Positions 18,196 to 26,926 of a DNA stretch of 64,000 nt are shown here, in pieces; the first letter of the stretch is position 1, and each line of letters starts with the position of its first letter. The notes under the pieces are model-generated. The model was not told where the DNA came from and did no database searches. It saw nothing but the letters and a program-made list of their open reading frames with translations. The stretch comes from Caldilineaceae bacterium (GTDB lineage: Bacteria > Chloroflexota > Anaerolineae > Caldilineales > Caldilineaceae): the NCBI GenBank assembly GCA_022823185.1, contig JAJDXQ010000046.1, positions 248,001 through 312,000 on the forward strand. The letters are read 5' to 3'. A program made the position numbers and the translations under genes.

Positions 18196-18317
18196 GTGGA
18201 TGGATGGAGATTCCTGGCTCAGAAACAAGAACCACCTGACAGGCAGCGACGGCGCAACTGTGCGTCGAATAGCAGTACAACGGACAGTTCACCACAGGAT
18301 TGCGGAGGCTTGAATCG

Positions 18318-19205
18318 ATGAGAATCGCTCTATTTGCACATGATGACCACAACCACATTGGCATTGTAACCGACTTCGGGATGCTGGATTTTTCGCGCGC
18401 GTTTCAGGCTCAACAGCTGATTCAGCACGGCGACGAAAGCCCGCAACTGATCACCGACATGGTAGACCTGATGAAAGCGGGCCTGTTTAACGCGGAGACA
18501 TTTCAGTCGACGGTGATGTTTGTCTATGAGCATCATCTGAACGGCGCGTTCACCGTCACGGATCCCACGCTGCGCACGCCGATTCCGAGGCCGGGCAAGC
18601 TGATCGCGCTGGGTGGAAACTTTTCCCATCCCGGTGAGGAGGACCCGGATGAGCCGCCGCTCTTTTTCAAGCCGACCTCTTCGATCATCGGGCCCGGCGA
18701 GCCGATCGTTTTCCGACGGGGTTTGAAAGTGGTGGAGCCGGAGATTGAGTTGACCGTCATCATTGGGAAGGAGGGCAGCCACATTGCGCGGGAGGATGCC
18801 TATGAGTACGTGGCCGGTTACACGCTGCTTAATGACGTGACGGCACGCGACCTGCAGAATGTTGCCTTCGAGGTGCAGCGTCCGTGGTCATACACGAAGG
18901 GGGTCGACACCTTTACTCCGATCGGGCCGCACGTCGTGTTGCCAGGCGCGGTCAGCGATCCACACAATCTGGCGATGATCATGCGGGTCAACGGTGAGGA
19001 GATTGAGCACGCCAATACGAATACGATGCTGTTTCAGATTCCGGTACTGATCGAGTATGTCAGCCAGTACATGCGGTTAGAGCCGGGTGACATTATCGCC
19101 ACTGGGACACCGGTGCATCCGCCGGGCCTCAAGCCGGGAGACACGGTTGAACTGGAAATCGAGGAGATCGGGGTCTTGAGCAATCCGGTCGTGGCGGACA
19201 ACTGA
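18318..19205 (+). CDS. Fumarylacetoacetate hydrolase (FAH) family protein
   Basis: A 295-residue FAH-fold enzyme with the usual core from KLIALGGNFSHPGEE onward. Metal ligands E142 and E144 (VEPEIELTVII) and D173 (LLNDVTARDLQ) are present, as is the closing EPGDIIATGTPVHPPG motif. FAH enzymes cleave C-C bonds of diketo acids, decarboxylate oxaloacetate-like acids or hydrate them. The ATG at 18318 follows GGAGG; a longer frame to 18300 would cover that site. Next to a Gfo/Idh dehydrogenase it may act on a 2-keto-3-deoxy-sugar acid or diketo acid, which is inference. Confidence 0.92.
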   Translation: MRIALFAHDDHNHIGIVTDFGMLDFSRAFQAQQLIQHGDESPQLITDMVDLMKAGLFNAETFQSTVMFVYEHHLNGAFTVTDPTLRTPIPRPGKLIALGGNFSHPGEEDPDEPPLFFKPTSSIIGPGEPIVFRRGLKVVEPEIELTVIIGKEGSHIAREDAYEYVAGYTLLNDVTARDLQNVAFEVQRPWSYTKGVDTFTPIGPHVVLPGAVSDPHNLAMIMRVNGEEIEHANTNTMLFQIPVLIEYVSQYMRLEPGDIIATGTPVHPPGLKPGDTVELEIEEIGVLSNPVVADN

Positions 19206-19206
19206 G

Positions 19207-20430
19207 ATGGGGGAAGGAGTCCTGCTGAGCCTGGATTTGGGGGTTGCAGCGGGCGTGGAGCCGGGAGAAGAGGCGCTGCTGAGCGCGGCGGTCGATCTTG
19301 AAACGCTCGGGGTCGAACCGGCGCAGATCGAGCAACGCCAGGTCGGGTTCTGGGTGCGGGACAGGCTGCCGGACGGCCAGACGGTGCCCGTACCGGCCCA
19401 GGCCGAGATCTTGGCTGAGGCGCAGGGGGGAGTCAAGCTGACCTGGTTGGCGCCGCGCTCAGCGAGTGGGCCGCGTCGCGTAAGCCTAGAAATTGCGGAG
19501 CGCGGCTACGGGAGAGCCCTGCCTTTTCCGGCGGTCCAGGTTTTGCCGGACGCCAATGACCGGGTCTGGATAAGTCACGACAATCGCAACCTGCTGGGGT
19601 ACTGCTACAGCGGGCAGTATCGCAAACCGTTCTTTTATCCCGTGAACGGCCCTGGCGGTCGGTCGGTGACGCGACTGGGACATCCGCGCGACTTCAGCGG
19701 CGGCCACGACCACCACCGTTCGTTGTGGATCGAGCACGAAAACGTCAACGATGTCAGCTTCGAGACAGAGCATTTGCATTTCTATGCCGGAACGGACTCC
19801 CCGCTGGTTGGCATTGGCCGCATCGCGCATAACAGTTTTCTCAGGCAAGAGGACGGGCCGGTGTACGCGCGGCTGGAGATGGCGCTAGATTGGGTCAGCC
19901 ATGAAGGAGAGGTGTTGCTCAGTGAGTTTCGACGCGTGCGCGTCTATCCCCTGGCGGGAGGCGAACAGCTGATCGACTTCGACCTGACCTTCGAGCCCCA
20001 GGTTGAACAGGTCACGTTTGGGCAGTCCACGTTTGGTATCCTGGCCGCGCGCGTGGCCCACTCGCTGGAATCAGGGCGGGGGGGAGGGCGTATTCTCAAC
20101 GCACGCGGCGCCTTGAACGAGGAGGGAGTCCATCGTCAGAAGGCCGAGTGGTGCGACTATTCGGGTTCGATCAGCCCGAACGAGACGAACGGGATTGCGA
20201 TTCTTGGGCATCCAGTGAACCACCACCACCCGCATACATGGCACGTGCGCGACGATGGCTGGATGTGTGCGGCACCGTTTGCGCGCCATGCCAAGAAATT
20301 ACACAGCGGGGAGTCGCTGAGTTTTCGGTTTCGGGTCTTTGTTCACGCCGGTGACGACGGGGCCCGCATCGCGGCCCGCTACGCCGAGTTCGTACAGCCT
20401 GCGAGGGTGTCGGTAGGAGAGAAAGGTTGA
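19207..20430 (+). CDS. PmoA family (DUF6807) protein
   Basis: A 407-residue protein whose C-terminal 270 residues match the PmoA family: RKPFFYPVNGPGGRSVTR, FSGGHDHHRSLWIEHENVND and GIAILGHPVNHHHPHTWHVR are diagnostic His-rich segments. Despite the historical family name it is unrelated to membrane methane monooxygenase subunits; members accompany Gfo/Idh dehydrogenases and sugar-utilisation genes. The N-terminal ~115 residues look like an extra beta-sandwich. The ATG at 19207 is one base past the FAH stop, showing co-translation. Function unknown; the many histidines suggest metal or sugar binding. Confidence 0.82.
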   Translation: MGEGVLLSLDLGVAAGVEPGEEALLSAAVDLETLGVEPAQIEQRQVGFWVRDRLPDGQTVPVPAQAEILAEAQGGVKLTWLAPRSASGPRRVSLEIAERGYGRALPFPAVQVLPDANDRVWISHDNRNLLGYCYSGQYRKPFFYPVNGPGGRSVTRLGHPRDFSGGHDHHRSLWIEHENVNDVSFETEHLHFYAGTDSPLVGIGRIAHNSFLRQEDGPVYARLEMALDWVSHEGEVLLSEFRRVRVYPLAGGEQLIDFDLTFEPQVEQVTFGQSTFGILAARVAHSLESGRGGGRILNARGALNEEGVHRQKAEWCDYSGSISPNETNGIAILGHPVNHHHPHTWHVRDDGWMCAAPFARHAKKLHSGESLSFRFRVFVHAGDDGARIAARYAEFVQPARVSVGEKG

Positions 20431-20955
20431 CTGTGTACAGGGGTACAGTTCATTTTGGGGGTGGGAATGGACGGGTGGGGGATTCATGATAGCGGTGGCT
20501 GAAATTGTTTGCCGTCAATTGATTGGGAGGCACAGGGCAGGCACAAGGCCTGCCCCTACAGTGGTGGCGTGGGGGTTCGAACACCGTTGGGTGTCTCAAC
20601 CGTTCCTATTGTCCACGCGGGTCGGGCATGCGAAGGGGGGCGTTGCGGGGGGAATCCCCCCGCACAAGGGAGGGCCGAAGGCCCGACCGCACAGAACTGC
20701 AGTGGTCGGTGATCAGGGGTCAGTGGTCAGAGGGAACGGCACTCGCCCTGCTCGTGGACGCGGATTGGAACTTACTTAGCCGTTACCAAAGGGGTACGAA
20801 AGTTCACGCCCACTTTCGACTGCATCGGTGGACAGACGGAAGTCCGGCGACGAATCGAGTAGACTGCGTAACGCGTGCGGTACTGGTTGAGGATGGTTCG
20901 CCGGCACGGAAGAAATGTGCGTTCGGGGCTAAGCAGCGTGAAGGGGGAAAGGTAG
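20431..20955. other. Intergenic region, 525 bases, with repeat copy B
   Basis: About half of it (20484-20735) is the complete multi-hairpin repeat. The remaining 220 bases before the next gene show no credible coding frame; GGGGGAAAGG at 20942-20951 is the ribosome binding site for the gene at 20956. Frames in this stretch read through the repeat and have no family resemblance. Confidence 0.5.
20484..20735. repeat. Multi-hairpin intergenic repeat, copy B (complete)
   Basis: Three hairpins in order: GGGCAGGC ACAAG GCCTGCCC (20535-20555), GCGGGGGG AAT CCCCCCGC (20645-20663), GGGCC GAA GGCCC (20672-20684), then AGTGGTC-type short tandem units (20701-20730). Linkers such as TCTCAACCGTTCC and GTCGGGCAT are shared with copy C, so similarity extends beyond the palindromes over about 200 bases. 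Confidence 0.85.
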
Positions 20956-21717
20956 ATGGCGCAGAATCATCAGACGCTGGGGGCAATCTATCCGGACGAC
21001 ATGTGGTTGGATTACGACATCAACCGGATGCTGGATGAGATCCGCAAGTATCTGCCGGAGCAGGTGTCGATGGTGTCGGCTCGGACGCATGTGCCGATGT
21101 TTCAGGTAGGAACGGAAGAGCCGGAAGAGGGCAGCAGCGTGGAACTGGGCATCTGGCTGGCGGAAAACGGGGACATAGAAGCCGCGGCCAGCAGATTGAT
21201 GCGGCTAAAGCCGAGCGTTTTCGCCTACTACTGCACGACGGCGAGCTTTGTGCAGGGCGTTGCCGGAGACGAGGCTTTGAAGCAAAGGGTTGAGGATGCG
21301 ACAGGGCTGCCCTGCACTACGGCCAGCACGGCCATCGTCAAGGCGATGCGCTTCCTGGGCGTGCGGCGGGTGGCAACGGCGTCGCCGTATATGGAGGATG
21401 TGAACCAGGCGCTCATCGGTTTTCTGGCCGAGTGCGACATTGAGGTGGTGAACAGCAATCCGCTGCACTATCTGCAGGACCACAGTATTGTGCCGCCGGA
21501 AACGATACGCGAGGCGGCGCGGCGGTCGGACGTCCCGGAGGCTGACGCGGTGCTGATCAGCTGCACGGGGCAGAAGACGGCGGACTTCATCAGCGACCTG
21601 GAGGAGGAACTCGGGAAACCGGTCGTAACGTCGAATCAGGCTACGGGTTGGGAGGCGCTGAGGATGTTGGGGGTGGAGCCGAGGCTGGCAGGCCGGGGTG
21701 TACTGTTCGAAAACTGA
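20956..21717 (+). CDS. Maleate isomerase-like Asp/Glu racemase superfamily protein
   Basis: A 253-residue protein of the maleate cis-trans isomerase group. Both catalytic cysteines are present: C93 in YYCTTASFVQG and C203 in LISCTGQKTAD, the normal two-cysteine arrangement of this superfamily. The ATG at 20956 has a purine-rich GGGGGAAAGG upstream. The downstream DUF3830 gene starts 32 bases after the stop, so a racemase-family/DUF3830 pair is repeated from 12.2-15.0 kb. It could isomerise maleate-like diacids, racemise a hydantoin or amino acid, or decarboxylate a malonate; sequence alone does not decide. Confidence 0.82.
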   Translation: MAQNHQTLGAIYPDDMWLDYDINRMLDEIRKYLPEQVSMVSARTHVPMFQVGTEEPEEGSSVELGIWLAENGDIEAAASRLMRLKPSVFAYYCTTASFVQGVAGDEALKQRVEDATGLPCTTASTAIVKAMRFLGVRRVATASPYMEDVNQALIGFLAECDIEVVNSNPLHYLQDHSIVPPETIREAARRSDVPEADAVLISCTGQKTADFISDLEEELGKPVVTSNQATGWEALRMLGVEPRLAGRGVLFEN

Positions 21718-21749
21718 CAGCAAACGAGAGAGATAAAGGAATCCATTTT

Positions 21750-22235
21750 ATGGGCCGCAAAATCAGGATCTCATTTGAGAAACATGATGTTTCCGCCGTG
21801 GCCGAGCTTCTCGATGAGGCCGCGCCTCTGACCGCGGAGGCAGTCTGGAACGCGCTGCCGCTTTCCGGCGCCGCATTTCATGCCAAGTGGGCAAACAACG
21901 AAGTCTATATTCTGACGCCTCCGTTTGCCGAGAAGGATCCCAAAAAGGAAAACGCCACCGTCTTTCCCATCCCCGGTGACATTCTTTATCTTCCGGTTCC
22001 TCCCGGCAGCAAGGCGCCGCCAGAAATGCAAGCACAGTGCCGCGAGACCGGGCTCATCGACCTGGCGATTTTCTACGGGCGGGACAACTACCTGCTAGGG
22101 CTGGACGGGCATATGCCAGGAAATCTGTTCGCGACAATCACCGAAGGGTTGCCTGAACTGGCCGCGGCTTGTCAGGACCTGTGGCGCAACGGCGCCGGCG
22201 ACGAACGGATGACGATCAGTCGAGTTGAAGAGTAG
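21750..22235 (+). CDS. DUF3830 family protein, copy 2
   Basis: A 161-residue DUF3830 protein, paralogue of 12207-12695. Shared motifs are KIRISFEKHDV, EAVWNALPLSG, KKENATVFPIPGDILY and HMPGNLFATITEGL; the two differ mainly in the middle loop. The start is the ATG at 21750 after AAAGGA; the longer frame overlaps the racemase gene and has no site. It ends the plus-strand block that began at 8909. The duplicated association with racemase-family enzymes suggests the protein assists or modifies that chemistry, but no activity is established for the family that I can state. Confidence 0.85.
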   Translation: MGRKIRISFEKHDVSAVAELLDEAAPLTAEAVWNALPLSGAAFHAKWANNEVYILTPPFAEKDPKKENATVFPIPGDILYLPVPPGSKAPPEMQAQCRETGLIDLAIFYGRDNYLLGLDGHMPGNLFATITEGLPELAAACQDLWRNGAGDERMTISRVEE

Positions 22236-22306
22236 CCAGCCTGAGCGGTCGCTACAGACCTTGCTTTTATCTGCTCAAGCTAGCTCAATCAACATTTCCG
22301 CCCTGT

Positions 22307-23224
22307 TCATTCGTCCCTGTACTGCTCCTTCGACATGCGATAGCGAGATGTGAACTCTTCGCCTGCTGACAACGGCATGAGCCCCCCGATCATCTCGCTG
22401 CGGCGTCCCATGTGCGCGGACTGCGGTTCCGTAATTCGCTCCAGCTCCGCGTCGGTGATGGGAAGCGTATAGCGGACCTGCGGCTGGAAGCGCTGGAACT
22501 GCTCGGCGTAGGCGACGAGCGCGCTGTTGCCGTCGGCTCCGTCGGAAGTCTCGGCGCGTTTGCGTGCGTAGGGACCCCCGTAGTACTGGCTGGCGATCTG
22601 GTCCAGCGCCCTCACCTTTTTTTCAATTACGTCGGTGATGTCGATGTAGAGGTCGGCGCGATGTGTGCCGGCGTATTCGAGGCTGTTGTTGCCGACGTAG
22701 GCGGTTGGGTTCATGAAGTAGATGCAGGGAATGGGGTGGCGCTCCTGGCGGCCGCGTCCGGACCCAGACGCGAGCTGCCAGGCGTAGAGCGTGCACTGGC
22801 CTGTGGTGCCGTGCATTTTGAAGCCGCCGCTTTCGAAAGGGTGATGGGTGATGAGCATGTCCGGCTTCACCTCGCGTATTACATCGGCGATGGCTTCGAT
22901 TTTGTCCTGGGTGACGAGGATGTCGTCGTCTTCGAAGCCGAGGTCGCGCAGGTCGTCAAAGCCGAGGATGCGGCAGGCGCTGCGCACCTCCTCCAGTTTC
23001 TCTTCCACGGCCTTTTCCACAAACTGTTCGACATCCAGCTCGGCGCCTGCCTGGCGCCTCTGCTCGCCCAGTTCCCAGTGGTGTGAGCGTACCCCGGTGG
23101 TCAGAATCGCTGCGGTCACTTTGTCGCCCTGGTCAACATGATGGGCCAGGGTGCCCCCTGCCATGTCGAAGCTGTCGGCAGGGTGGGCGGCGACGAGTAA
23201 GATGTGGATTGGTCTGCTTGCCAT
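22307..23224 (-). CDS. PIG-L deacetylase family protein
   Basis: A 305-residue LmbE/PIG-L-like protein, a family of zinc-dependent N-acetylglucosaminyl deacetylases. The start region HILLVAAHPADSFDMAGGT places H14 and D17 as metal ligands; however the usual AHPDD reads AHPAD, so the general-base aspartate is Ala16. A later HHPFESGGFKMHGT provides the third histidine. Start ATG at 23224 is preceded by GAGGAAA. It is on the strand of, and downstream of, a glycosidase-like gene pair, consistent with sugar deacetylation, but the altered motif may mean a different reaction. Confidence 0.78.
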   Translation of the reverse strand: MASRPIHILLVAAHPADSFDMAGGTLAHHVDQGDKVTAAILTTGVRSHHWELGEQRRQAGAELDVEQFVEKAVEEKLEEVRSACRILGFDDLRDLGFEDDDILVTQDKIEAIADVIREVKPDMLITHHPFESGGFKMHGTTGQCTLYAWQLASGSGRGRQERHPIPCIYFMNPTAYVGNNSLEYAGTHRADLYIDITDVIEKKVRALDQIASQYYGGPYARKRAETSDGADGNSALVAYAEQFQRFQPQVRYTLPITDAELERITEPQSAHMGRRSEMIGGLMPLSAGEEFTSRYRMSKEQYRDE

Positions 23225-23256
23225 GATCAGTTTCCTCTTTTTTGGAATCAGCAACC

Positions 23257-23285
23257 ATCGGGGCACGCACAAGGGGGGCCCCTAC
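23257..23285. repeat. Degenerate fragment of the GGGCAGGC-type hairpin repeat
   Basis: GGGGCACGCACAAGGGGGGCCCCTAC-like text resembles the leading hairpin of repeat copy B (GGGCAGGC ACAAG GCCTGCCC followed by CTAC), with the same CACAAGG centre and CCCCTAC end. It lies in the 121-base gap between the PIG-L and toroid-glycosidase genes. Resemblance is short, so relatedness is tentative. Confidence 0.35.
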
Positions 23286-23345
23286 TTTTGCGACCCCTAA
23301 TTTGTCCAGGAGGCGCGGTGGTCAGGCGAATGGGAGGCAAGGCAT

Positions 23346-24902
23346 TTACTCATGAAGCGGTGGGAAGAAGGTGAGCTCGGCGCCAAAGTTGGACATGGCG
23401 GCTACCGAGTCGCCCAGCAGCCTTACCTCTATGTCGCGCGTGCGATGGCTGAGAATGATGTCCCGTTCTGCCAGCTCGAATTGAATAGTAATCCAGCGGT
23501 TTGAAGGCGGACTGTTAAAAACCAGATAGTCGTTGTGACAGCGGGGGCGTTCATTTGAACCGTCTACGTTGACTTCGTCCACCGCTACCCAGCTGGGTAG
23601 GCGCACGAAGAGGGGACCCGGACGCTTGGCGCGCACTCGCATGTGGGGGTGCGTATAGGGTGACTCTACGGCTACGGCATCGGTCTCGTGGTCGAAGTGC
23701 AGATTCACATAGTGGCCCGCCGGGGTCGTGTCCACGGCTTGCCGGTAGACTTCACACAGTGATCCGACTGAGCCGCCAACGATATCCATGTTGAAGCTGA
23801 TGCGCTGCGCGTCCAACGTCTTGTGGCCGTAGGGCGCGGGAAAGCCGAACCCGCCCAGATGCCTGTCGGCTATGTTTCGCTTTCCGTCCTCGTTATCAGA
23901 GTTGTCAGGCTCGCGAATGAAGGAGATGTCGCGTAACTGTGAGGGTAGCATGTGGCAGCGAAGGATTCTTTCGGCGTCTTCGTAGTACTGTGGATAGCCC
24001 CACTTCCCCAGCAGGAGCGCTGTTTCGACGATATCTCCCGTGTTGTTGACCTCGCCGCGGTCGGGGTCGACGTCTTCGCCGCTGCTTTCGATGACCCAGC
24101 CTAAGGCATCACGGATGTCGTTGAGCCCGTTGTCATAGAAGGCGCGAACGCGTTCCATCAGCGCGGCGCTGCGGGTCAGGTCGGCCAGCTGGGCGAGCGA
24201 GGACATAACGCAGGTGGTGGAGTGCGTGTGCCCGCCGAAAGTCTCACGATCGTACCCGCCGGAGGGGACATAGAACTCGGACGTGGCTTTGTCCGCGAGC
24301 GCAAGAGCCAGGTCCAGGGCGCCGGTGCAGCCGGTATGCTTGTGCAGTTTCACGAGGGGACCGATGGCACGTGCCAGTCCGATGATGAATGTGGTGGGAT
24401 GGAATTCGAAGTTGCTCTCGATTGTTTCCTTGTCCCAGCCCTCTTTTGGATTCCACAGATCCTGAATCGCAGCGATGCTGCGCTCGGCCAGCTCGATTGC
24501 CGGTTCGCTGTTACGGAAGCGGGCCAGGGCGTATAGGGCGTGAAATCCTTCGCGTACGTTGTGGGGGTAGAAGTGGACCAGGGGGCCGTCCGTGCGATCG
24601 CGGTTGAGGGGAAGCGGAAGATCGCCGGAGTAGGAGAAGTAGGCTGCGCGGGCGTGGCGTGCGATGCAACTTTCTTCCAGCGTGAGGCCCAGCACGTCTT
24701 CGGCGTTGAGGAGGGCGTTGAGATGTCGGCCTGGCACATGTGATTCGGAGGCCGACGGGCTGAAACTGAGATATGCCTCTGGCCACACCTGGGATCCAAA
24801 GAAGGGGACGTCATTATCATCGGCGTTGAAGACCGAACACATTGTGCGGCATCCCAGCCGGATCGCCGAGGCTATGTCGGTGGTGTTGACGTTTGAAAGC
24901 AT
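23346..24902 (-). CDS. Helical-toroid glycosidase-like protein (possibly GH127-related)
   Basis: About 518 residues. The middle is a run of paired helices with motifs such as YPHNVREGFHALYALARF, HPTTFIIGLARAIGPL and GDIVETALLLGKWGYPQYYEDA, characteristic of an alpha/alpha toroid glycosidase, and the last 130 residues are beta-rich (FVRLPSWVAVDEVNVDG), as in beta-L-arabinofuranosidases of GH127. I did not identify the catalytic residues, so family placement is tentative. The start is taken as the ATG at 24902, five bases after the upstream stop; an ATG at 24929 overlapping that gene is possible. Operon with 24907-26622. Confidence 0.5.
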   Translation of the reverse strand: MLSNVNTTDIASAIRLGCRTMCSVFNADDNDVPFFGSQVWPEAYLSFSPSASESHVPGRHLNALLNAEDVLGLTLEESCIARHARAAYFSYSGDLPLPLNRDRTDGPLVHFYPHNVREGFHALYALARFRNSEPAIELAERSIAAIQDLWNPKEGWDKETIESNFEFHPTTFIIGLARAIGPLVKLHKHTGCTGALDLALALADKATSEFYVPSGGYDRETFGGHTHSTTCVMSSLAQLADLTRSAALMERVRAFYDNGLNDIRDALGWVIESSGEDVDPDRGEVNNTGDIVETALLLGKWGYPQYYEDAERILRCHMLPSQLRDISFIREPDNSDNEDGKRNIADRHLGGFGFPAPYGHKTLDAQRISFNMDIVGGSVGSLCEVYRQAVDTTPAGHYVNLHFDHETDAVAVESPYTHPHMRVRAKRPGPLFVRLPSWVAVDEVNVDGSNERPRCHNDYLVFNSPPSNRWITIQFELAERDIILSHRTRDIEVRLLGDSVAAMSNFGAELTFFPPLHE

Positions 24903-24906
24903 GGGT

Positions 24907-26622
24907 TTAGCGTCTTTCGCTATGAGCATCAGACTGGTAATGGAATTGGAATCCGTAGAGGCTGGACTCCAGCAGAGAAAAACAGATGCGGACCGGCTTG
25001 TTCCATAGGCGGCGCAAGTCCGGACCATCCTTCCAGGACGCGGTGTGCCAGATTTGCTGGGAAGGCGCGTGCAGAGGCACGGAATCTTCCAGGCTGAAAC
25101 CGGGATATGGCATCAGTTCCGGGTCCAGGAGCGCGATGCGGATCAGACCGTAGTCGCACTCGGCACTGACGCGCAGCGCGTTGCCCTCAAACACGAACTG
25201 CCTGGTGATGACGCGGCCTGCCTCGTATTTGGGACGGAGGGCGGCCCAGCCGTCCTCGCGAAGGACGAGTGCGCCGATCGCCCGCTGGAGGGGTTGATCC
25301 GGCTTGACGCGATCCATCATCGGGCTGCCCATGCCGTGACGGCTCAGTTCCTCGAGATGGCGGCGGGAGGCTGTGGTCGAAGAGTGCGGCGCGTGATTCG
25401 AGACGCCGGCCGGCCGTGTGTCGCGCTGCTTGTGCGGGAAGGCCGAACAGGGGATGACCATTTTCCCTTTGTGGAGGAGGTATCCGGCCACGGTGTGGCA
25501 GAGGTAGCCGTAGTCCTGGCTGCCGGGGGGGCCGTTGTCAGCCCAGGGGCGGTATCCATCGGCGCGGAAAAACTGGCGGCCGTCGCGGCTGGTGTAGAGC
25601 GCGGCCTTGGTGTGGAACTGATCGCGCTGGTTGCTGCCGTCGCGGTTGACGAGCCACTGGTGTTCGCCGTGCGCCTCCTCGACGATGCCAATGTAGAGAC
25701 CGCCTTCCTTGCGCACCGACATGGTGTGAAACTCGACATTTGGGCCGACATTGGGGTCCCAGTCACTGGAGAGGATGACCTGTTTGGGCGACCAGTTGAT
25801 GAAGTCTTCGCTCTCCTGTCGGCCGATTGTGCGGACGTGGAGATGGCTGGCGAAGGCGTGGGAGGCCTGTGAGTATCCGACCCACTTGCGGTAGGCGTCG
25901 TCCCAGATGACGCGCATCTGGTGGTGATGGCGAAAGGGCGTATCGTCGCTGATCACCTGCCAACCGATTCCGTCCGGTGAGGCGGCGACGCGCGACATGA
26001 CCCGTGCGCCGCGGCTCGTTGCCTCCATTGAGGGGTTGTAGACTGCCAGGAACTTCCTTTCAGGATCAGCGCGGTCAGGATTGAGGACGATTGTGCCGTT
26101 GTCGAAGTCTCGAACTACGATATTTGTCTTCTTACTGTCTTCAAATGGCTGGCAGTCATCGCGCAGTGGTTTGCGCCAGTAGAAGGCGTCGTCGGACTCG
26201 GCGTAGCAGAGGACAACCTCGGTACCTTGAGCCGAATTTGTGTTCCCGCTCACCAACGTCTTGTACCACATTTTGAAAAGCTGGTCTTCGTGGTCGTAGA
26301 GGGCTGCTGCGGGAACGCTGGTGAAGTGATACCTTTCCCAGGGAAGATTTTCGAACGCAATCAGGGGAGGCTCCGCTTTCTGGGGACGCAGGACTGTTCT
26401 TTCGACGTCGATGAGCTCCTCGAGGATGTAGTTGTCGAGGAAGAGCTGTTTTTGCAGGCCGATGTGCTTGAAAGGCAGGCGGTAGTCCGGGTTGAAGTAG
26501 GGATACGTTCGCTGATCGACCGGTCTTTCGCCAGCCCAGGTTTCCTCCATTCTGCGCTGTACGTCGACCATTTCGGAGTCGAATCTGGCTTCGGGGGTCT
26601 CGAACTGCTCTTGTTCAGTCAT
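24907..26622 (-). CDS. Glycosyl-hydrolase-like beta-propeller protein (571 aa)
   Basis: Closest in the window to 30410-32053: both start with a short acidic N-terminus, then YPYFNPDYRLPFKHIG, QLFLDNYILEEL, LPWERYHF and FKMWYKTL, and both end in a beta-sandwich domain (EGNALRVSAECDYG ... PVRICFSLLESSLYGFQF) similar to the C-terminal module of GH32-type enzymes. No signal peptide, so probably cytoplasmic. ATG at 26622 with AGGT upstream. The next gene starts four bases beyond its stop. A glycoside hydrolase is plausible; active-site acids were not assigned. Confidence 0.62.
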   Translation of the reverse strand: MTEQEQFETPEARFDSEMVDVQRRMEETWAGERPVDQRTYPYFNPDYRLPFKHIGLQKQLFLDNYILEELIDVERTVLRPQKAEPPLIAFENLPWERYHFTSVPAAALYDHEDQLFKMWYKTLVSGNTNSAQGTEVVLCYAESDDAFYWRKPLRDDCQPFEDSKKTNIVVRDFDNGTIVLNPDRADPERKFLAVYNPSMEATSRGARVMSRVAASPDGIGWQVISDDTPFRHHHQMRVIWDDAYRKWVGYSQASHAFASHLHVRTIGRQESEDFINWSPKQVILSSDWDPNVGPNVEFHTMSVRKEGGLYIGIVEEAHGEHQWLVNRDGSNQRDQFHTKAALYTSRDGRQFFRADGYRPWADNGPPGSQDYGYLCHTVAGYLLHKGKMVIPCSAFPHKQRDTRPAGVSNHAPHSSTTASRRHLEELSRHGMGSPMMDRVKPDQPLQRAIGALVLREDGWAALRPKYEAGRVITRQFVFEGNALRVSAECDYGLIRIALLDPELMPYPGFSLEDSVPLHAPSQQIWHTASWKDGPDLRRLWNKPVRICFSLLESSLYGFQFHYQSDAHSERR

Positions 26623-26926
26623 GTTTACCTGACTCTATGTATAAGTATCGCCGCAAAGCTGCCAGAGGCTGTGCTGACGCACGTGGACTCAGGCGGAGCA
26701 GTGGTGATTGGCTATTCCGTTCCCACGCCCTGATTCCGGTCGGCTTTTTGCCTAATCCTTGTAAGGTGGTACGCCAGTCTGAACTTTCGTCTGTGCGGGG
26801 GGAATCTGTTGTGGAAGGAGAAAGTGAATTGGAACCCATGTCGTTCAGAAGCCGTTGATCGGAGAAGACAGCACCGCCAAGGCACTCTGGCTTCTACTGT
26901 CAAAGCAGATCAAAGCGAAGGATAGA
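26623..26926. other. Divergent intergenic region, 304 bases
   Basis: Separates minus-strand 24907-26622 from plus-strand 26927-27646. On the minus strand TATACA (26643-26638) could be a -10, but no -35 fits. On the plus strand no convincing promoter pair is seen. AAGGATAG at 26919-26926 is the ribosome binding site of the next gene. No other coding frame supported. Confidence 0.35.

Noticed and set aside
20840..20955. Possible tRNA or small RNA in the gap before 20956.
   Set aside because: No cloverleaf-forming stems or conserved TTCGA-type loop in a consistent arrangement.
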